Shown here: one piece after another, positions 23,113 to 35,634 of the stretch
Position numbering within the stretch: the first letter of the stretch is position 1
Layout: every line of letters starts with the position of its first letter
Assembly: GCA_037954325.1 (NCBI GenBank)
Contig: JBBMNZ010000015.1
Coordinates: 6,294,501 to 6,358,500, forward strand
From: Fistularia commersonii
Taxonomy: Eukaryota > Chordata > Actinopteri > Syngnathiformes > Fistulariidae
Length of the DNA stretch: 64,000 nucleotides
Direction of reading: 5' to 3'
Translations under genes and position numbers: made by a program
The notes under the pieces: generated by a model
What the model was told of the DNA's origin: nothing
The model's database searches: none
The model's input: only the letters and a program-made list of their open reading frames with translations

Positions 23113-25028
23113 TTATTATCATTTAAGTGGTATGGTGACCAGGCGATTGTTGTGCTCTCAGTAAAAGATACAGTGAATGAATTAAATTGCTCATATTATT
23201 GTTTATTTTTAGACGTATATATCAGGATTGCCAATACTATTTCTGTATTTAATGGCATGTCTGTTATGTAACTGTCTGGCTTTACCAAGTTACCAATTCT
23301 AGTCAAATCTAATGAGTCTTCAACAGGGCTTTGTCAAACTACCCATCGGCTTTTAATGTCTCTTAGTAACCACCTGTCCCAACCATGTTCTCACTGGATA
23401 GAGTTTCACATAAAAGAATAAAAATAGATACTGAACTTGTATTTATCTATAAATAGACATTGTTATGGATCAACAGTTATGTGAGCTGATGTGTTATCTG
23501 CCTACTTCAGTGCAGCATCTCAAGATGAAGTTAAAAAGCCTTCTGGAGGCCTGCTGCTCTTCAAAAACAAAATCATATGACTGGTTCTGGACAAAGAGGA
23601 AACTTTTTTTCTCTAAACCAATCTGAGTAGTAAGAAAGAAGGACGGAGAAATGTGGATATGAGGGTTGGGAGGGATAAGCAAAGGAAAAAATAAGGTCAT
23701 ATCAATAATAACAGAGGCATAAATTATTCATAAATAGCCTTAACATCAATAAAAGAAATTAAATGGCGAGACAGGGACTCATGAGAAGATATGATGTTAC
23801 TATCATGCATTGATAGAGGAATGTAAGTGCGGAGGGGATAGGAAGAGTGGGAGGAATGAGAGAAGTGCATCATAGGATATCCCTCAGCCTATGCACACGG
23901 AAGTAGGGGCTAGCCTTGCCCTAACTATTAGCTTTCTCAAAGAGAAATGTTTTTTAAGGATATTCTTAAAGAGAGGGAGACAGGAAGATGGTTCCACAGA
24001 AGAGGAGCGAGATAGCTAAATGCTCCCATCCCGCTTTTCGAGCCTCCAGGGACCAAAAGTAGCCCTGCATCACTGGAGCCTTGAGATCCGAGCACTCTTC
24101 GAGGTTTGATTATGACAAAAATGCTTTTTTTTTAAAACATATAGCATGTTTTACACTGTTTTCACATGTTGAGCACAGTGTTTTATTTCAAAAAGGATAA
24201 CAGTAGGACTTTCTGTCTTTTTTTTCCTCTTTCCTGGAACTTCCATTGGTGAGAAAATGTTCAAATTCAACACAAAGTGACTTTGAAGGAAGTTTTACAG
24301 TCTTCGTTGGCATGTTTCACAGCTCAGGCTCCACATCTGGATACACTGCAGCTCCCACTGCACAAATCCACCCCTTTCCCCCTTTTTTCTCTGCATATAT
24401 TGTGAATATTTGCCTCCGAGCGCTGGAACTGTTACAGAAAAACTGTTTCATCGCACTTTAATTAACAGGCAGCGCACGGTTTATCTGTAGTTTTTCTGAA
24501 CAACATAGCTGTTGATACTATTTGTGCAGCTACAGTTAATCCCCCCCACCCCCACCCCCCTGTGGTTGCTACCCCATAAAGCATTCCTTTCTCTCACTGA
24601 CATTACCACCACAGCTCTTGAAAACAGATGCAGCCATAAAGGCATTTATGGACGAGGCATTAGTCCTTGCTTTAATGTGAAGGTTGCACCTGCTAGCCTG
24701 CTAGCCTAATGTGATCCCTCCTATGCTTTGTGGGAGAGGGCTCCCGGGGCCAGATGCATAAAACTGGGTGGATTCTTGACTGAATCTGTGTACGTTCCCA
24801 GCCGGCAATATGCATTCTTTTTTAGAAATATGAAAAGCTGTCTGGTTTTATAAATCATCGTGGAACAAGCCACACATGCCATATTTCCACCCCCGCAGTG
24901 CAAGGAGACACACCCTCGACCATCCGTTTTACATCATGCTACTTGTTCCACTGGTCTATAGAACTGTCACTGAGGAGAGGCGAGAAAAAAATGGAAAAGT
25001 TTCTCCCTACATTAGACACAGCTATCTT
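23113..25028. other. Gene-free sequence
   Basis: No gene recognised. 24541-24560 is C-rich (C7ACCCCCAC6), giving a G-quadruplex-capable G-rich minus strand. 24760-24880 is non-repetitive and contains an ATATGCAT-type octamer-like motif, a weak candidate for a non-coding regulatory block. Confidence 0.45.
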
Positions 25029-25060
25029 ACATACTCACACACACACACAAGTGCGCGCAT

Positions 25061-25061
<1 letters not shown>

Positions 25062-25136
<75 letters not shown>
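25062..25136. repeat. (CA)37 microsatellite
   Basis: A perfect CA tract of about 75 bp, the longest pure simple repeat in the window, preceded by a shorter CA run at 25035-25048. Confidence 0.99.
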
Positions 25137-25137
<1 letters not shown>

Positions 25138-25139
25138 AG

Positions 25140-25449
25140 TTCCTCGCATGATCCTGTGACCCCAAGGGTTCTCGAGACTCCCGGTTCAAGTCCGGCAAAA
25201 CAAAATGCCTTATCATGTCATGTGAGGGCTGGAGCATACATGGAAACCCATGCACATGCACACTTACACGTGAACACACATACAACATGTCTATGAAAAT
25301 TTCAAATGCATCTAGTTTTGTTTTGGCTTCCAAGATTGTGTTGTTATACAGATTATATGAATCGACACACAACACACACACAAAACATGGAAATGTATGT
25401 GTGTATGTGTTTTATGTTATATATGTAAACATATACGTGTCTGTGTATG

Positions 25450-25490
<41 letters not shown>
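25140..25490 (+). mobile_element. SINE-like repeat with microsatellite tail, copy 2
   Basis: 25165-25200 holds a tRNA-like B box, CCGGTTCAAGTCCGG, in a GAGACTCCCGGTTCAAG context. 25296-25440 matches the reverse complement of 12715-12850. The unit ends in TG/TA microsatellites (25396-25489, with (TA)n at 25455-25489). A tRNA-derived SINE that carries or seeds microsatellites is the simplest reading; the left boundary may lie inside the CA tract. Confidence 0.65.
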
Positions 25491-25491
<1 letters not shown>

Positions 25492-25920
25492 CTTTTTCAG
25501 CAATCAAAGCTTCTGTGATGTTTTGCTTATTTATTTTCTTTTTTGTTAATTTATATATAAACTTTTATACAAACAAGGGCTCAATCCATTGTCGCACCAC
25601 AATTTCTACAATTTTACTTCAAGGGATGAAAGTGTGTAAAGGGACGTTTATAAGGGATGTTTCCATCAGATAGATCAATAGATAGATCGACTTAGCGAGA
25701 TTTGAAAGTTCTCCAAAGTTGCACTGTTTTTCTCACCTTTTAAAAATTCTAAGTTGAGTCTTACTTTAAAAACAGAAGTGCGGCAGCAGGCGATTTGTTA
25801 TCATTGTCATACATCATGAAATTATGGAGACATCACAGGTATGAGATCGAAGGTTGGCAAAAACAACGCTTTTTGGTCAAGTAATGATGTATTGAGCCTT
25901 CAACGTGATAAATGACGATT
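25491..25920. other. Gene-free sequence
   Basis: No gene or confident repeat recognised. A small GATAGATC cluster lies at 25670-25690. Confidence 0.5.
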
Positions 25921-25924
25921 TGGC

Positions 25925-28900
25925 TACACCTTAAATTTGAAGATCAAGATGGCAGCACATGCACAATGTGAGACTCAGCATCTCTTTGCAAAACAGCAGT
26001 GTTATTTCTATTCTGTCCAGGTCTGTTCATTCAGAACGGCTTCTCTCTAACATCCTACACCCGACAAAAGCTTTTGGACATCGGATTACAAACATCTGAC
26101 AGTTTTATTAGCAACCTTCATTTCATCCCTGAGTTAAGAAGATCTCCCGATGCTTTGAAGGCTACGAAGCCGAGCAGAAGCGCTTGCAGGCAGCACAGAG
26201 ACTGTAAACAAAGGCAGGGTAAGTATGGACGCGATGGTATTCTCTGAAACATGGCTAAATAACGGAATACCCAACACTGCAATAGAACTAGTCGGGTGCC
26301 ACACTGTCCAAGCAGATAGAACAGCAAACGACTCGGGCAAGACAAGGGGCGGAGATTTGTGTATTTATGTCAACAAGGCTTGGTGCATGAACTCTGTCAC
26401 TGTTGGCAGACTGCTCAGCTAACCGAGTTTCTCAGGATTAGATGTAGACCATTTTATCTGCTGACGGAGTTTACTCTCACAATAAGAACAGTCGCTAATA
26501 TACCACCAGATGCCAACGCCAAGGTTGCTATGGCCAAACTTAACACAGCCATCAGCAAACAACACACTGCACAGCCAAAGGCTGAATTTATTGAAGCAGG
26601 TGACTTCAATAACTCCAACCAACTTGTCTCCTGTCACACCATAGGGGACAAAACCCTTGGCCATGTCTACTCCAATATCCCTAGAGCCTACAAGGAGGCA
26701 CCCTTCCCCCACCTGGGTCAGTCTGATCACCTCCCTTGTATCTCACCCCCAAGTGCTCACCACTCATTGATCGTGTGAAACCACCTGTGAAGACCATTAA
26801 GGTACAGCCAGTGGTCGTAGATTCTGTACACCAGGACAGGTTTGAAAACACAGACTGGAGTATGTTTGCCTCTCAGGCTACCTGTGGCTCTCACATAAAC
26901 ACTGACTCTTACATCCAATTATATCAACACCACAACTGAAAGAGGAACAACAGAGAAACATATTACCACATACTCCAATTGGAAGCGATGGATGAACAGG
27001 GAAGTGCGGTTCCTGCTGGAGGCTCAAAACAAGGTGTTCAGATCAGGTGATGCACTGACCTACAATACATACAGGGCATACCTGTAGAGGTGAATTAAGA
27101 AGGCCGAGCACGAAGACAAGCTGAAGGTGGAGGAACCCTTTGTCAACTCCGACCCACACCCATGTGGAAGGGCATCCAGGCCATCACAGATTACAAGAGA
27201 AGCAGGACCTCATCAACTACCATGAATGTATCCTTCCTCAATGAGTTGAATGATTTTTATGCTCATTTCGATAAGAACAAGAAGGAGAAGACTTTTAAGA
27301 CCAATCCTTTTGATAACTGCCAGCTATGCACTCTCTCACACAGACGTACAGAAAACCCTAACCTGAACATGTGCTCAGAGCTTGTGCTGAGAAGCTTTCA
27401 GGTGTCTTCACGTTTTTTTTTTCAACCTGTCTCTGGCCCAAGCAGTAATACTGGTGTGCTTCAATACCACCTCTATAGTGCCAGTGCCAAAACATTCCTC
27501 TCCAAAGTTCCTGAATGACTACCGCCCAGTGGCACTAACTCCCATTGTGATGACGTGCTTTGAGCAACCTGGCATACCTCAAGGAATGGCTTCCCAGCAC
27601 ACTTGACCCATGCCAATTTCCTTGCCATAGCAACAGGAGTACAGAGGATGCTGTATCCACAGCCCTGCACTGTGTACTCTCACACCTGGATAACAAGAAC
27701 GCTTATACTAGAATGCTGTTTGCTGTTCAGCTCAGCATTCAACACAGTCCTCCCCTCCAAGTTAATCACAAAAGTTGTGGATCCAGGGATCAATACCTCC
27801 CTCTGGAACTGGATCATTGACTCTCTAACGAACGAACCCCAGCGTGTCAGGTGAGACTGCAACCCATCCACCTCCATCACACTCAGCACGGGTACTCCCC
27901 AGGGATGTGTGATGAGCCCCCTCATCTACTTCCTCTTCACCTATGACAACGGACCAATGTTTGGATCCGATTCCATCGTAAAGTTTGCAGACGACATGAC
28001 AGTGATTTGACTCATGAATGACAGTGATGAGTCTGAATACAGGGCAGAAGTAAGACATCTGGCTGCATAGTGTGCAGACAACAACCTGCTCCTCAACACC
28101 AGTAAAACCAAAAAGATCATTGTGGACTTCAGGAAGGAGAAAGGAGACAGCCATGCCCCCTCCACATCAATGACATGGAGGTAGAACCTGTCCTGGACAG
28201 CTAACCTTGAACCTGATTAAGAAGGCCCATCAGCATCTCTACCTTCCGAGGACACTGAAAAAGAACCATCTGTCTGCTGACATCCTGGGAAAGTTCTATC
28301 GCGGTGCAATAGAGAGCATCCTGACCAACTGTGTGACAGTTCACTAAGAGAATTGCTCTGTGCTGATCGCAAGGCACCCAACACATTACGGCACTCAACT
28401 TCCTGCTATAGAAGATGTCTACAAAAAAAAAAGAAGCCCGCGCCAGGCGCACAGCATTCTCAGAGACTCCTCTCATCCAGCCAACAGACTCTTCCACCTC
28501 TTCCCCTCCAAGAGGCGTTTCAGGAAACTCCAGACCTTAATCAGCAGGGCCAGGAACATCTTCTTCCCCACAGCGGTCAGCCTACTGAACTCTGTCCATA
28601 GGTGAGCTTCACCACCTTTTTATCCTCTTATCCTCACCAGCACCTGTTCACTGCGCTCCTCTCAGCTTTGTGGCAAACTACATTTGTCATAGCTGTGTAA
28701 CTGGTTATAAAATATTCTCTTCAATAGCATCTGGCAGCTGCTCATCTGGTTACACTATTTATACTTGTATATTCTGTAAATTCTCTATATTGGCCATTAT
28801 GTAGAGTTACTGTATAAGACATCTGTATATTTGTAGTTCCATCTGTTAATCATACACATTATTACCTATTTGTACATAATCTGCACATAACAATTATCCA

Positions 28901-29052
28901 CCATACTTGCACAAGCTGTAAAAAATGTATTTATTCTGTAAATACTGTACATTATCTACATATGCACTTCTGCTTTTTGCACTTCTGATTAGATGCTAAC
29001 TGCATTTCGTTACTCTGTATCTTTACATGTGTTATGACAATAAAGTTGAATG
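25925..29052 (+). mobile_element. L2-like LINE, long but decayed copy
   Basis: A nearly complete plus-strand non-LTR retrotransposon. The 5' part begins AAGATGGCAGCACATGC near 25945. The endonuclease is visible at 26225-26420 (SETWLNNGIPNTAIEL, SGKTRGGDLCIYVNKAWC) and continues with IPPDANAKVAMAKLNTAISK near 26500-26570 and HLGQSDHLPC near 26710. The RT shows NDYRPVALTPIV text near 27511-27550, NRSTEDAVSTALH near 27631-27670 and the KFADDMTVI catalytic block near 27979-28005. The C-terminal block is at 28430-28600. The 3' end is ACTGCATTTCGTTACTCTGTATC ... GACAATAAAGTTGAATG at 29000-29052. Many frameshifts and stops make it inactive. Confidence 0.92.
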
Positions 29053-32000
29053 GGAAGTCCATTGAGGGCCTCCTGCTCTATCTCCATGTATGCACACCAG
29101 TGTTTTTTTTTTTGTTTTGTTTTTTTCCAACCAGACCCGTACAGGAAGTGTTTCAAAAAGCGCATCTGTGATGTCATCCGAATCCTCCGCCGTGCCCGAC
29201 CTCTCATAGGGACTCGGGGCGAGAGTCCATTTAATGGCATGTCGTGATGAACGGCCCCATGAGCTTCCTAGTATGCTCGCTGTAAAAAGACAGCATCGGT
29301 GCTCATTTCGTCTGCGCTTTATGAGTCAAATAATGATGTGCATGGATATTGTAATTAATAGCCAATGGAGGGAGAATACGGACAGGGGAGGGGGCGTTAG
29401 ATAAGAGTTCAATAATAACTGTTATAGTGGAAACTACAAGCTCAAGGCTGTGATTAAGGGCCACATTTAACCCTCTTACACCTGTTTTCTGCGAAGTAAA
29501 CAATCCCATTTCCATTTCATGAGTCTGAGTCATGACTTACTTGAAAAAGCCTTCACTGTGTACTTTAATCTGTAACTTCAGAAGGGGCCATCTGGGATGA
29601 TTCAATGCTCATTATCATCACTGATAGTATCATCAGCGCGCATTTCTCTGCTGGGATCTGTAGTCTGAAATGAGAGGGACAATTTATGAACCGGCTTCAT
29701 TTCGATTTAAAATGAGGCACTATGCATTACATAAGACCATATCTTTCATGCTGCATTCATAATTTCCCCGTTATTATTCAGCATATGAGTATGCGCTAAC
29801 GTACGATTACATCATCATGTTCAACAATCCTTGACTTGTTCTGCCAAGTAGTTATTGGGGTGAAAAGGAGGTTGAACCCGCAGCACGTATAAACACTGAC
29901 CCTGAAGGTTTTGCTTTCTGTTATGCTGAGGTGTTTTATTAGCAGAAAACAGGTAGTAAAAAAATACTAATATTCATGGGATGCGAAAGTCAAACATTCG
30001 ATGACCCTATTTCAATTTTTTTTTTCAAATCCCAGCCAACCTTAACCTGTCATTTGTTTTATTTTTCCTAATGAGCACTGTCTCCATCCAAAGAATTGCA
30101 AACCTAAATTTAAAATAAAAAGGGAGTTTTCAACACATTTTTATTAAGCTCACGCCACACTAAAAAGAAAAGGCTCCAGAAAAACCTCTTTCTGTGAGGG
30201 AAGGCATGCAGATCTCTGACTGAGAATAAGCTATTTAGAAGTTTAATATGTGTTTTTTTAATCATTATTTAAATGACCTTATTCATTTCTACATGAGAGT
30301 GGACAGAAGGTCGTATTGAATTCCTTAAAATCTCTAAGTTCCAAACGTCAGACCACTGTGCTCTCACTGTAATTGATGTCAGGCATGACCTGAAAGCTGA
30401 CACAAATATGGATGCATGAATCACAATCTAGGAAAACAATTAACTGTTATGAGAGAGCAAGGTGTCCTATACACTGTATTTAATATTCTATATATATGTA
30501 TTCATTATATTACATATTAACAAATATATAAGCCAATTTATATTTATTTGATATCATATTTACATATATATATCTTATGTATTGCTATATATGGATTATA
30601 CATATTTACATGCATATTCATATAATTGTTTACATATATATATTATATGTGAAAAAATATACATATTGTGTATATAAACACATATGTAATGTTATTTTAC
30701 ATGTAAACAATAATATTTTAAATTGTGATCATCATCATCATTTTTTTATTAACTTTGTGCAATTTTAACAGACATGACTGCATGGTGCAGAACAAGTGTA
30801 AACCCCAGCTTTCAGCACATTTGCTTACCTTTTTATTAACATGCATGAAATCGAAAGCCGCCAATAAAGTTGACAAGAAATGGACCTCTGGATCCTTGAA
30901 ACATTTCATAGCAGCAGGGGGCCTGGCGGTTTCCATTCTGCATGCACCAGTCATATACGACAGACAGAAGAGTGTCAAATATAGGAAATAACTGGCTATG
31001 TCTTTATTCACAAATCCAACCTATAATTTGTGCATAATTGAAATAAATGCATCTTGCGAACTGCTTCAAAGCAGAAACTTGCAATGGATCTTTCTGGGTT
31101 GTGGGATTTTCGGCAGTCACAAGTCACACGAGTGTTGGTTTGTGCACCTGCACTCTTTTTTTTAGATATACCTTGGATATTTGCATTAGTTTCATTTTCA
31201 CTCCGCTGATGGGGCAGTTGTGTTTCCTTGTAAATCTTCAAGAGCATTGAGGACTAGAAATACTTGATTTAAAATGATTGCAGGCGGTTGAGTGACAAAT
31301 GAATTTTAAATTTTAAATTGAATGATCCCTTTAAGAAAGTTTTAATTCATGTTTCTAATAAAAAATAAAAATAAAATCACATAGATGACATCAGTCAAGC
31401 AGCAGCTTCAACGGTGACAACATAAGTCAGAAAGCCAAGAGAAACAGAAGAGAAAAACAGAAGAGTTCACCCACAGCTGTCAAAAAGTTTATTGCGAAAG
31501 ATTACAACACTGCAGAGGAGAAAACCTTTCTAAGTAAAGCTGTCTTATATTTGCCAAAAAGATGAAAAAAAAAGTTTCACTTAATGTAAACCAGAGTCAT
31601 TTTACAGGCAAGGAAAGACACTAAGTCAAGATTTGACAGCGATAGGCCATGACCTGCATGACCTACAGACACAAGACTGTATAGTTCTATGCATGTTCTA
31701 CAGATATTGTTCATTTTTATGTAATGCAAATAACCTTTCCTTCCAAAACGTGTGTTCTCATCCACGTCTGCATGGCAAACAGACACAGGCGTGCACTTCT
31801 GCATCAATCTGATGGCACAAAAGCCCGCAGCCTCATATGTTGGGCTTATGTTGGAAGTTAGTTCAGGCTTCTTGTTCCTGGAAGGAGGAAGTCACCTAGT
31901 GAGCAAAATGATGTACTGCAGTATCAGAAACGCAGAAAGTCCTGCTGTAGATGTAATTATGTTTTTTGTTTTTTTGTTTTTTCGTTTTGCTTGTCAAGAG

Positions 32001-32835
32001 CTTGCTAATTTATGGAATGAAAAAAGAAATAATTTTAAAGATCTCAAATCTTCATTATATATTCAGCAGCCAAGCAGTCTGTTGAGCATGTCCTCATCAC
32101 TTCTCTCTTAAAATACTTCGGATTGAAAGCAATTTGAAATTTGCTTTGTTTCATTATTCAATCGGGTCCTCTATTTTCAAAAGTTTATATAATCACACTT
32201 TGCCACCATCATTTCTATTTTTTGCAGTTACTTTTTCTAACATTCTATTTACTTGACTGTGACTAAGGTTATCATTATTATTATTATTTATTGTATTTTT
32301 AATTCTAAATATATTTGCCATTCATTATCATCATCCACTGAAATTGTACATATAAATTTCATAGATAACAAATCTAGGTCACAGTGCTATTTAGACAAAC
32401 TAAAGAGAACAAGAAAAAAAGTGAGAATACAATGTACAACAAATTCAATCAGAATGAAATCAGATATTTAAAAACTCAAATACAATTAAATAAAATGAAG
32501 AAACTATCCGAACCAGTATTGGTGATTTCTATTTCTCTGATAATAACTATAACTATTACAATGATAATAAATATCTGTCATTTCAAACATTAATAAAAAT
32601 TCAGGGATTTAACTGTATTTAATGGAAATTTGTGTCCGTCTAACCAGAAGATGGCGCACTCAGCATTAAAAAAAACATGCTGCAGATGTCAGGGTTGTGC
32701 TTGGTCACTTACTAAAACCCTACAGGTTTTACTGGCATGTAACTGATGCAAAGCACAAAATAATAATCAATGATAATGATAATTACCAATATGCTGATAA
32801 TATACAAAGAAACCTATTAGTAGTTCTTAATACAT
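29053..32835. other. Gene-free sequence, possible conserved non-coding block
   Basis: No coding exon recognised. 29130-29470 is unique-looking, with CpGs, a GTAATTAATAGCCAATGG cluster near 29352 and no transposon resemblance. 30480-30720 is very AT-rich with ATATAT/CATATG repeats. 31950-31985 is T-rich. Nothing else is identified. Confidence 0.4.
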
Positions 32836-34154
32836 CAGTGACGTGCAGTCAGTAGAGGCAGGTGAGGCCGGGTCTCACCTGGCATCGAGGAAAGAAAAAA
32901 ATGTAAAATGAAAAGAAAAATTGAAATTGGTTCTATCTATTCGGTGATTTGTATTATAGTTATTTTCCATCTAACTTCACCATTTTTAGTAGTTTTTTTA
33001 TTTTTTCAAAATCACTGAAAAAAAAATCACATTTAGCGTTTAAATAGGAAGAAGAGACGTGCGGTGACAGCAGCCAGCGGAGCCCACTATGGATTGCGTA
33101 ATGATTTTGCTAACTGTGCTGACATGCTATGCGGCTGAGGCCATATTGCTGTCTCTGCGGATGTCACTATTAAAATTTTCAAACACTTCAAGCACTAATT
33201 TATGAACTAAATTTCCATACTTTTGCTGATGTGTATAATTTTTTTCATCAACAACTGTAATGTGTTTCTCGTGCCGAGCGATCGTAAAGTGGCAGCGAAG
33301 GCACACTAAGTGAGGCAGGCAGTGACCGGGCCTCATGGTAGGGGGCACCGGTGATCCCAGGGTTCCTTTTTACTACTCGGCTAAAGAATGATAGAATGTG
33401 CAATAGCAAGCTACTGTAAACAGTTAGCAAGTCAAGTGCAGCCATCCAGTTATTTTTTCCTCTTGCTTAGCTTTATTTCCAAAATAGAGTATTACATAGC
33501 TATAATGAAAGAATTTTCTAAACTGGACGGTCAGTCGAAGCAGGAGATAATAAGTAAGGGAAGACCGACGCTGGCGCTGACGGATTTGCTTCAGACTAGG
33601 AGAAGGAAGACTCTGGCTTTTCAAACGGAGTGGTACACTTGAAAAGGCTGGCTGTGTGGATGTCCAGTAAGAGAGTGCCTTTTCTGCTTTTCCTGCATTC
33701 TTTTCTCAAATTCTGACAATGTCTGAAGTCAAATGGGATATTTTGACCTGAAGAATCTGCAAAGAAGCCTAATTAAACATGAGCAGTCAGCCACTCACAT
33801 TCAAAGTCAAATCGCTCTAAAAACATTTGGGATGTCAAGGATAGATTTGGCTTTGAATGAACAGCAAAGACTCAACATCAGCATCCACAATGCTGAGGTA
33901 AAGGAAAACCGCTCAGCGGCACAAGGACTTCATTTATAATTAAAGGTAAGAGATGATAACGTTTTTTTTTTAAATGTGATTTTTTTCTATGCTAGTTTGT
34001 ATATGTGAAGAATGCTGATATGATATTTTAAACAAAACACATCAACTGCTGCCAATAAAATGGTGAATAAGCTACTCCGTAGGGTTCATGTGTTTGTAAA
34101 TCTGACTGATGACGTCAGTGCCTCACCAGCCATGAACCTCACTGCACGTCACTG
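32836..34154 (+). mobile_element. hAT transposon with transposase remnant (copy B)
   Basis: Both ends are exact: CAGTGACGTGCAGT at 32836-32849 and its perfect reverse complement ACTGCACGTCACTG at 34141-34154. The flanks are an 8-bp target duplication, TAATACAT, at 32828-32835 and 34155-34162. Eight-base duplications and CAGxG ends define the hAT superfamily. Internally, 33490-33930 encodes the N-terminal part of a ZMYM1-like hAT transposase: a TTF-type zinc-finger region (CGCPVRECLFCFSC near 33658-33700) and GYFDLKNLQRSLIKHEQS followed by GMSRIDLALNEQQRLNISIH. The DDE catalytic and dimerisation domains are absent and an in-frame TGA lies near 33640. It is a non-autonomous derivative. Confidence 0.93.
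33388..33939 (+). pseudogene. hAT (ZMYM1-like) transposase N-terminal fragment
   Basis: Two consecutive reading frames at 33388-33642 and 33733-33939 cover only the N-terminal DNA-binding part of a hAT transposase. Recognisable pieces are AFQTEWY before a cysteine-rich TTF-type finger, then the KHEQSATHIQSQ segment. The TGA near 33640 and a frameshift around 33705-33735 separate them. After VKENR the family sequence breaks off into unrelated SAAQGLHL, marking the internal deletion point near 33919. No catalytic residues remain, so it makes no active transposase. Confidence 0.8.
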
Positions 34155-34162
34155 TAATACAT

Positions 34163-35634
34163 GCAACTGCAATCAGACAGTTCAAACATTGTAAATGCAC
34201 TTTGTGTCATAGCAATCACTGACAAATCACACGCTTATATTCAGGTGAACATTCATGCAAAAGCCAATGACGCCTGCTGCTTTCATGCACAGCTGACAAA
34301 TATAACACAACCAACAAAAACAAAAAAAAGGCTGTTAGTGAAACATCCTTGATACATAATGAGGTTTTAGTAGGATATATGTATCCAGAATAGAGCTCCT
34401 GCATCAGGCATCAAGTCCTAACCTGAGGCTGTTTTGGTTTTAATAGTTCGGTTACAATGGCAACATGTGTTTTGTGGGCCAGATGTGTCCCAGATAGAAT
34501 GGAACCGGGACCGACTTCAAGTTGCGGCTCGTGTTGTGTGACTAGATGTGTCCGGGGTAAAATGAGCTTAGCCAGATGTGGGTCATCTGAAGTGGACTTA
34601 TATCCCAGTTTAGGAAGGCCTACTTGAGCCTGTCGCTCATCTGTGGACCAACGTTCCGTGCCATAGCCTGCTGACAGCTCGCGCAACGGACGTTTGGGAG
34701 GTGTATGGAAGATCGTGTAGCTTGATCCGTCTTAACTTTCAGACTCTTCATTAACCAAGATCGGCACTGTGGGGGCTTTTTCACAGTTTCTTGAATTTGG
34801 TAATTGGTCACATTTTACGTCAATTGTTTGTAAGGAAATCTGTTTCTCCGGACTAAAACCATGCCAGATATTAAATCAGCAAAAAGGTGAGTGAATCAGG
34901 GTTATATTTCAATTTGGTGGTGAACTATTCCTGTAGGTTAAGTAGAATCGATATATTTTGTCAAAAGTTTTAACCTAAATGATGTTATATGCTAATGTTA
35001 TATGCTATATATATATATGTTATATGCTCAAAAAATTATCTGGGGGAGAAACTGTATCAAAGGGCCTCAGACTTAGTTGTCCTAAGCACTGATGTTTTCG
35101 GGAAAATCCCAATTGAGCACCAGCAGTATTCGATAGGCATGAAATATTCTAGACGACACCCAAGAACACCATTTGGATCCTAATATCTGTTGAAGTTGTT
35201 GACAGCAAAGGGAAATCAAAATATAATGTCATGATATCTAACGCTTATTGTGGTACAGACAACTGATTCTGATGCAGTATAACCTGGTAAATAAATACAA
35301 ATGATCTGTAAATACAATAACAATGAATATAAGTTATAGGTCATTTGACTTTGCTGAGTCATTTTGTGCTGTGTACAATTTCTGCGGGTATTTTTAGAAC
35401 GCCATTCTGCCATGTGCCCCTATCAAAGGGGAGGAGTGTGCAGCAGCTGAGGGGGAGGAGCTTGTACTTAAGAAATTATTTTGCAATGCAAGGCTCAGAT
35501 TGCATGTGGACTCCAGACTAACTCGGCCCAAATGCTGATGCTGGTCGGCACAGCCGAAGACAAAAACACATTTGCAGTCGTCGAGCCTCAACCGGTATTT
35601 GTACCGTTCTATATTTTTGGCCTCGGCTTCCATC
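34163..35634. other. Spacer and presumed TRIM upstream region
   Basis: 34440-34590 contains several degenerate repeats of the type 'AGATGTGTCC' (34480, 34541, 34574). A short ATG-starting piece at 34861-34886 (MPDIKSAK) ends in a strong donor AAG|GTGAGT, but no partner exon is evident. 34996-35020 is a TA microsatellite. 35420-35480, just upstream of the TRIM start, has purine-rich GGGGAGGAG repeats and ATTTTGCAATGCAAGG; no clear TATA box or initiator can be assigned. Confidence 0.4.

Noticed and set aside
22906..23271. 121-codon isoleucine/valine-rich frame
   Set aside because: Created by the ATT/GTT trinucleotide microsatellite.
24898..25381. Histidine/threonine or cysteine/valine repeat proteins
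   Set aside because: Translation of the (CA)37 tract and flanking repeat on either strand.
35572..35634. N-terminal extension of the TRIM protein
   Set aside because: The frame is open here but contains no ATG; position 35572 is TTG.
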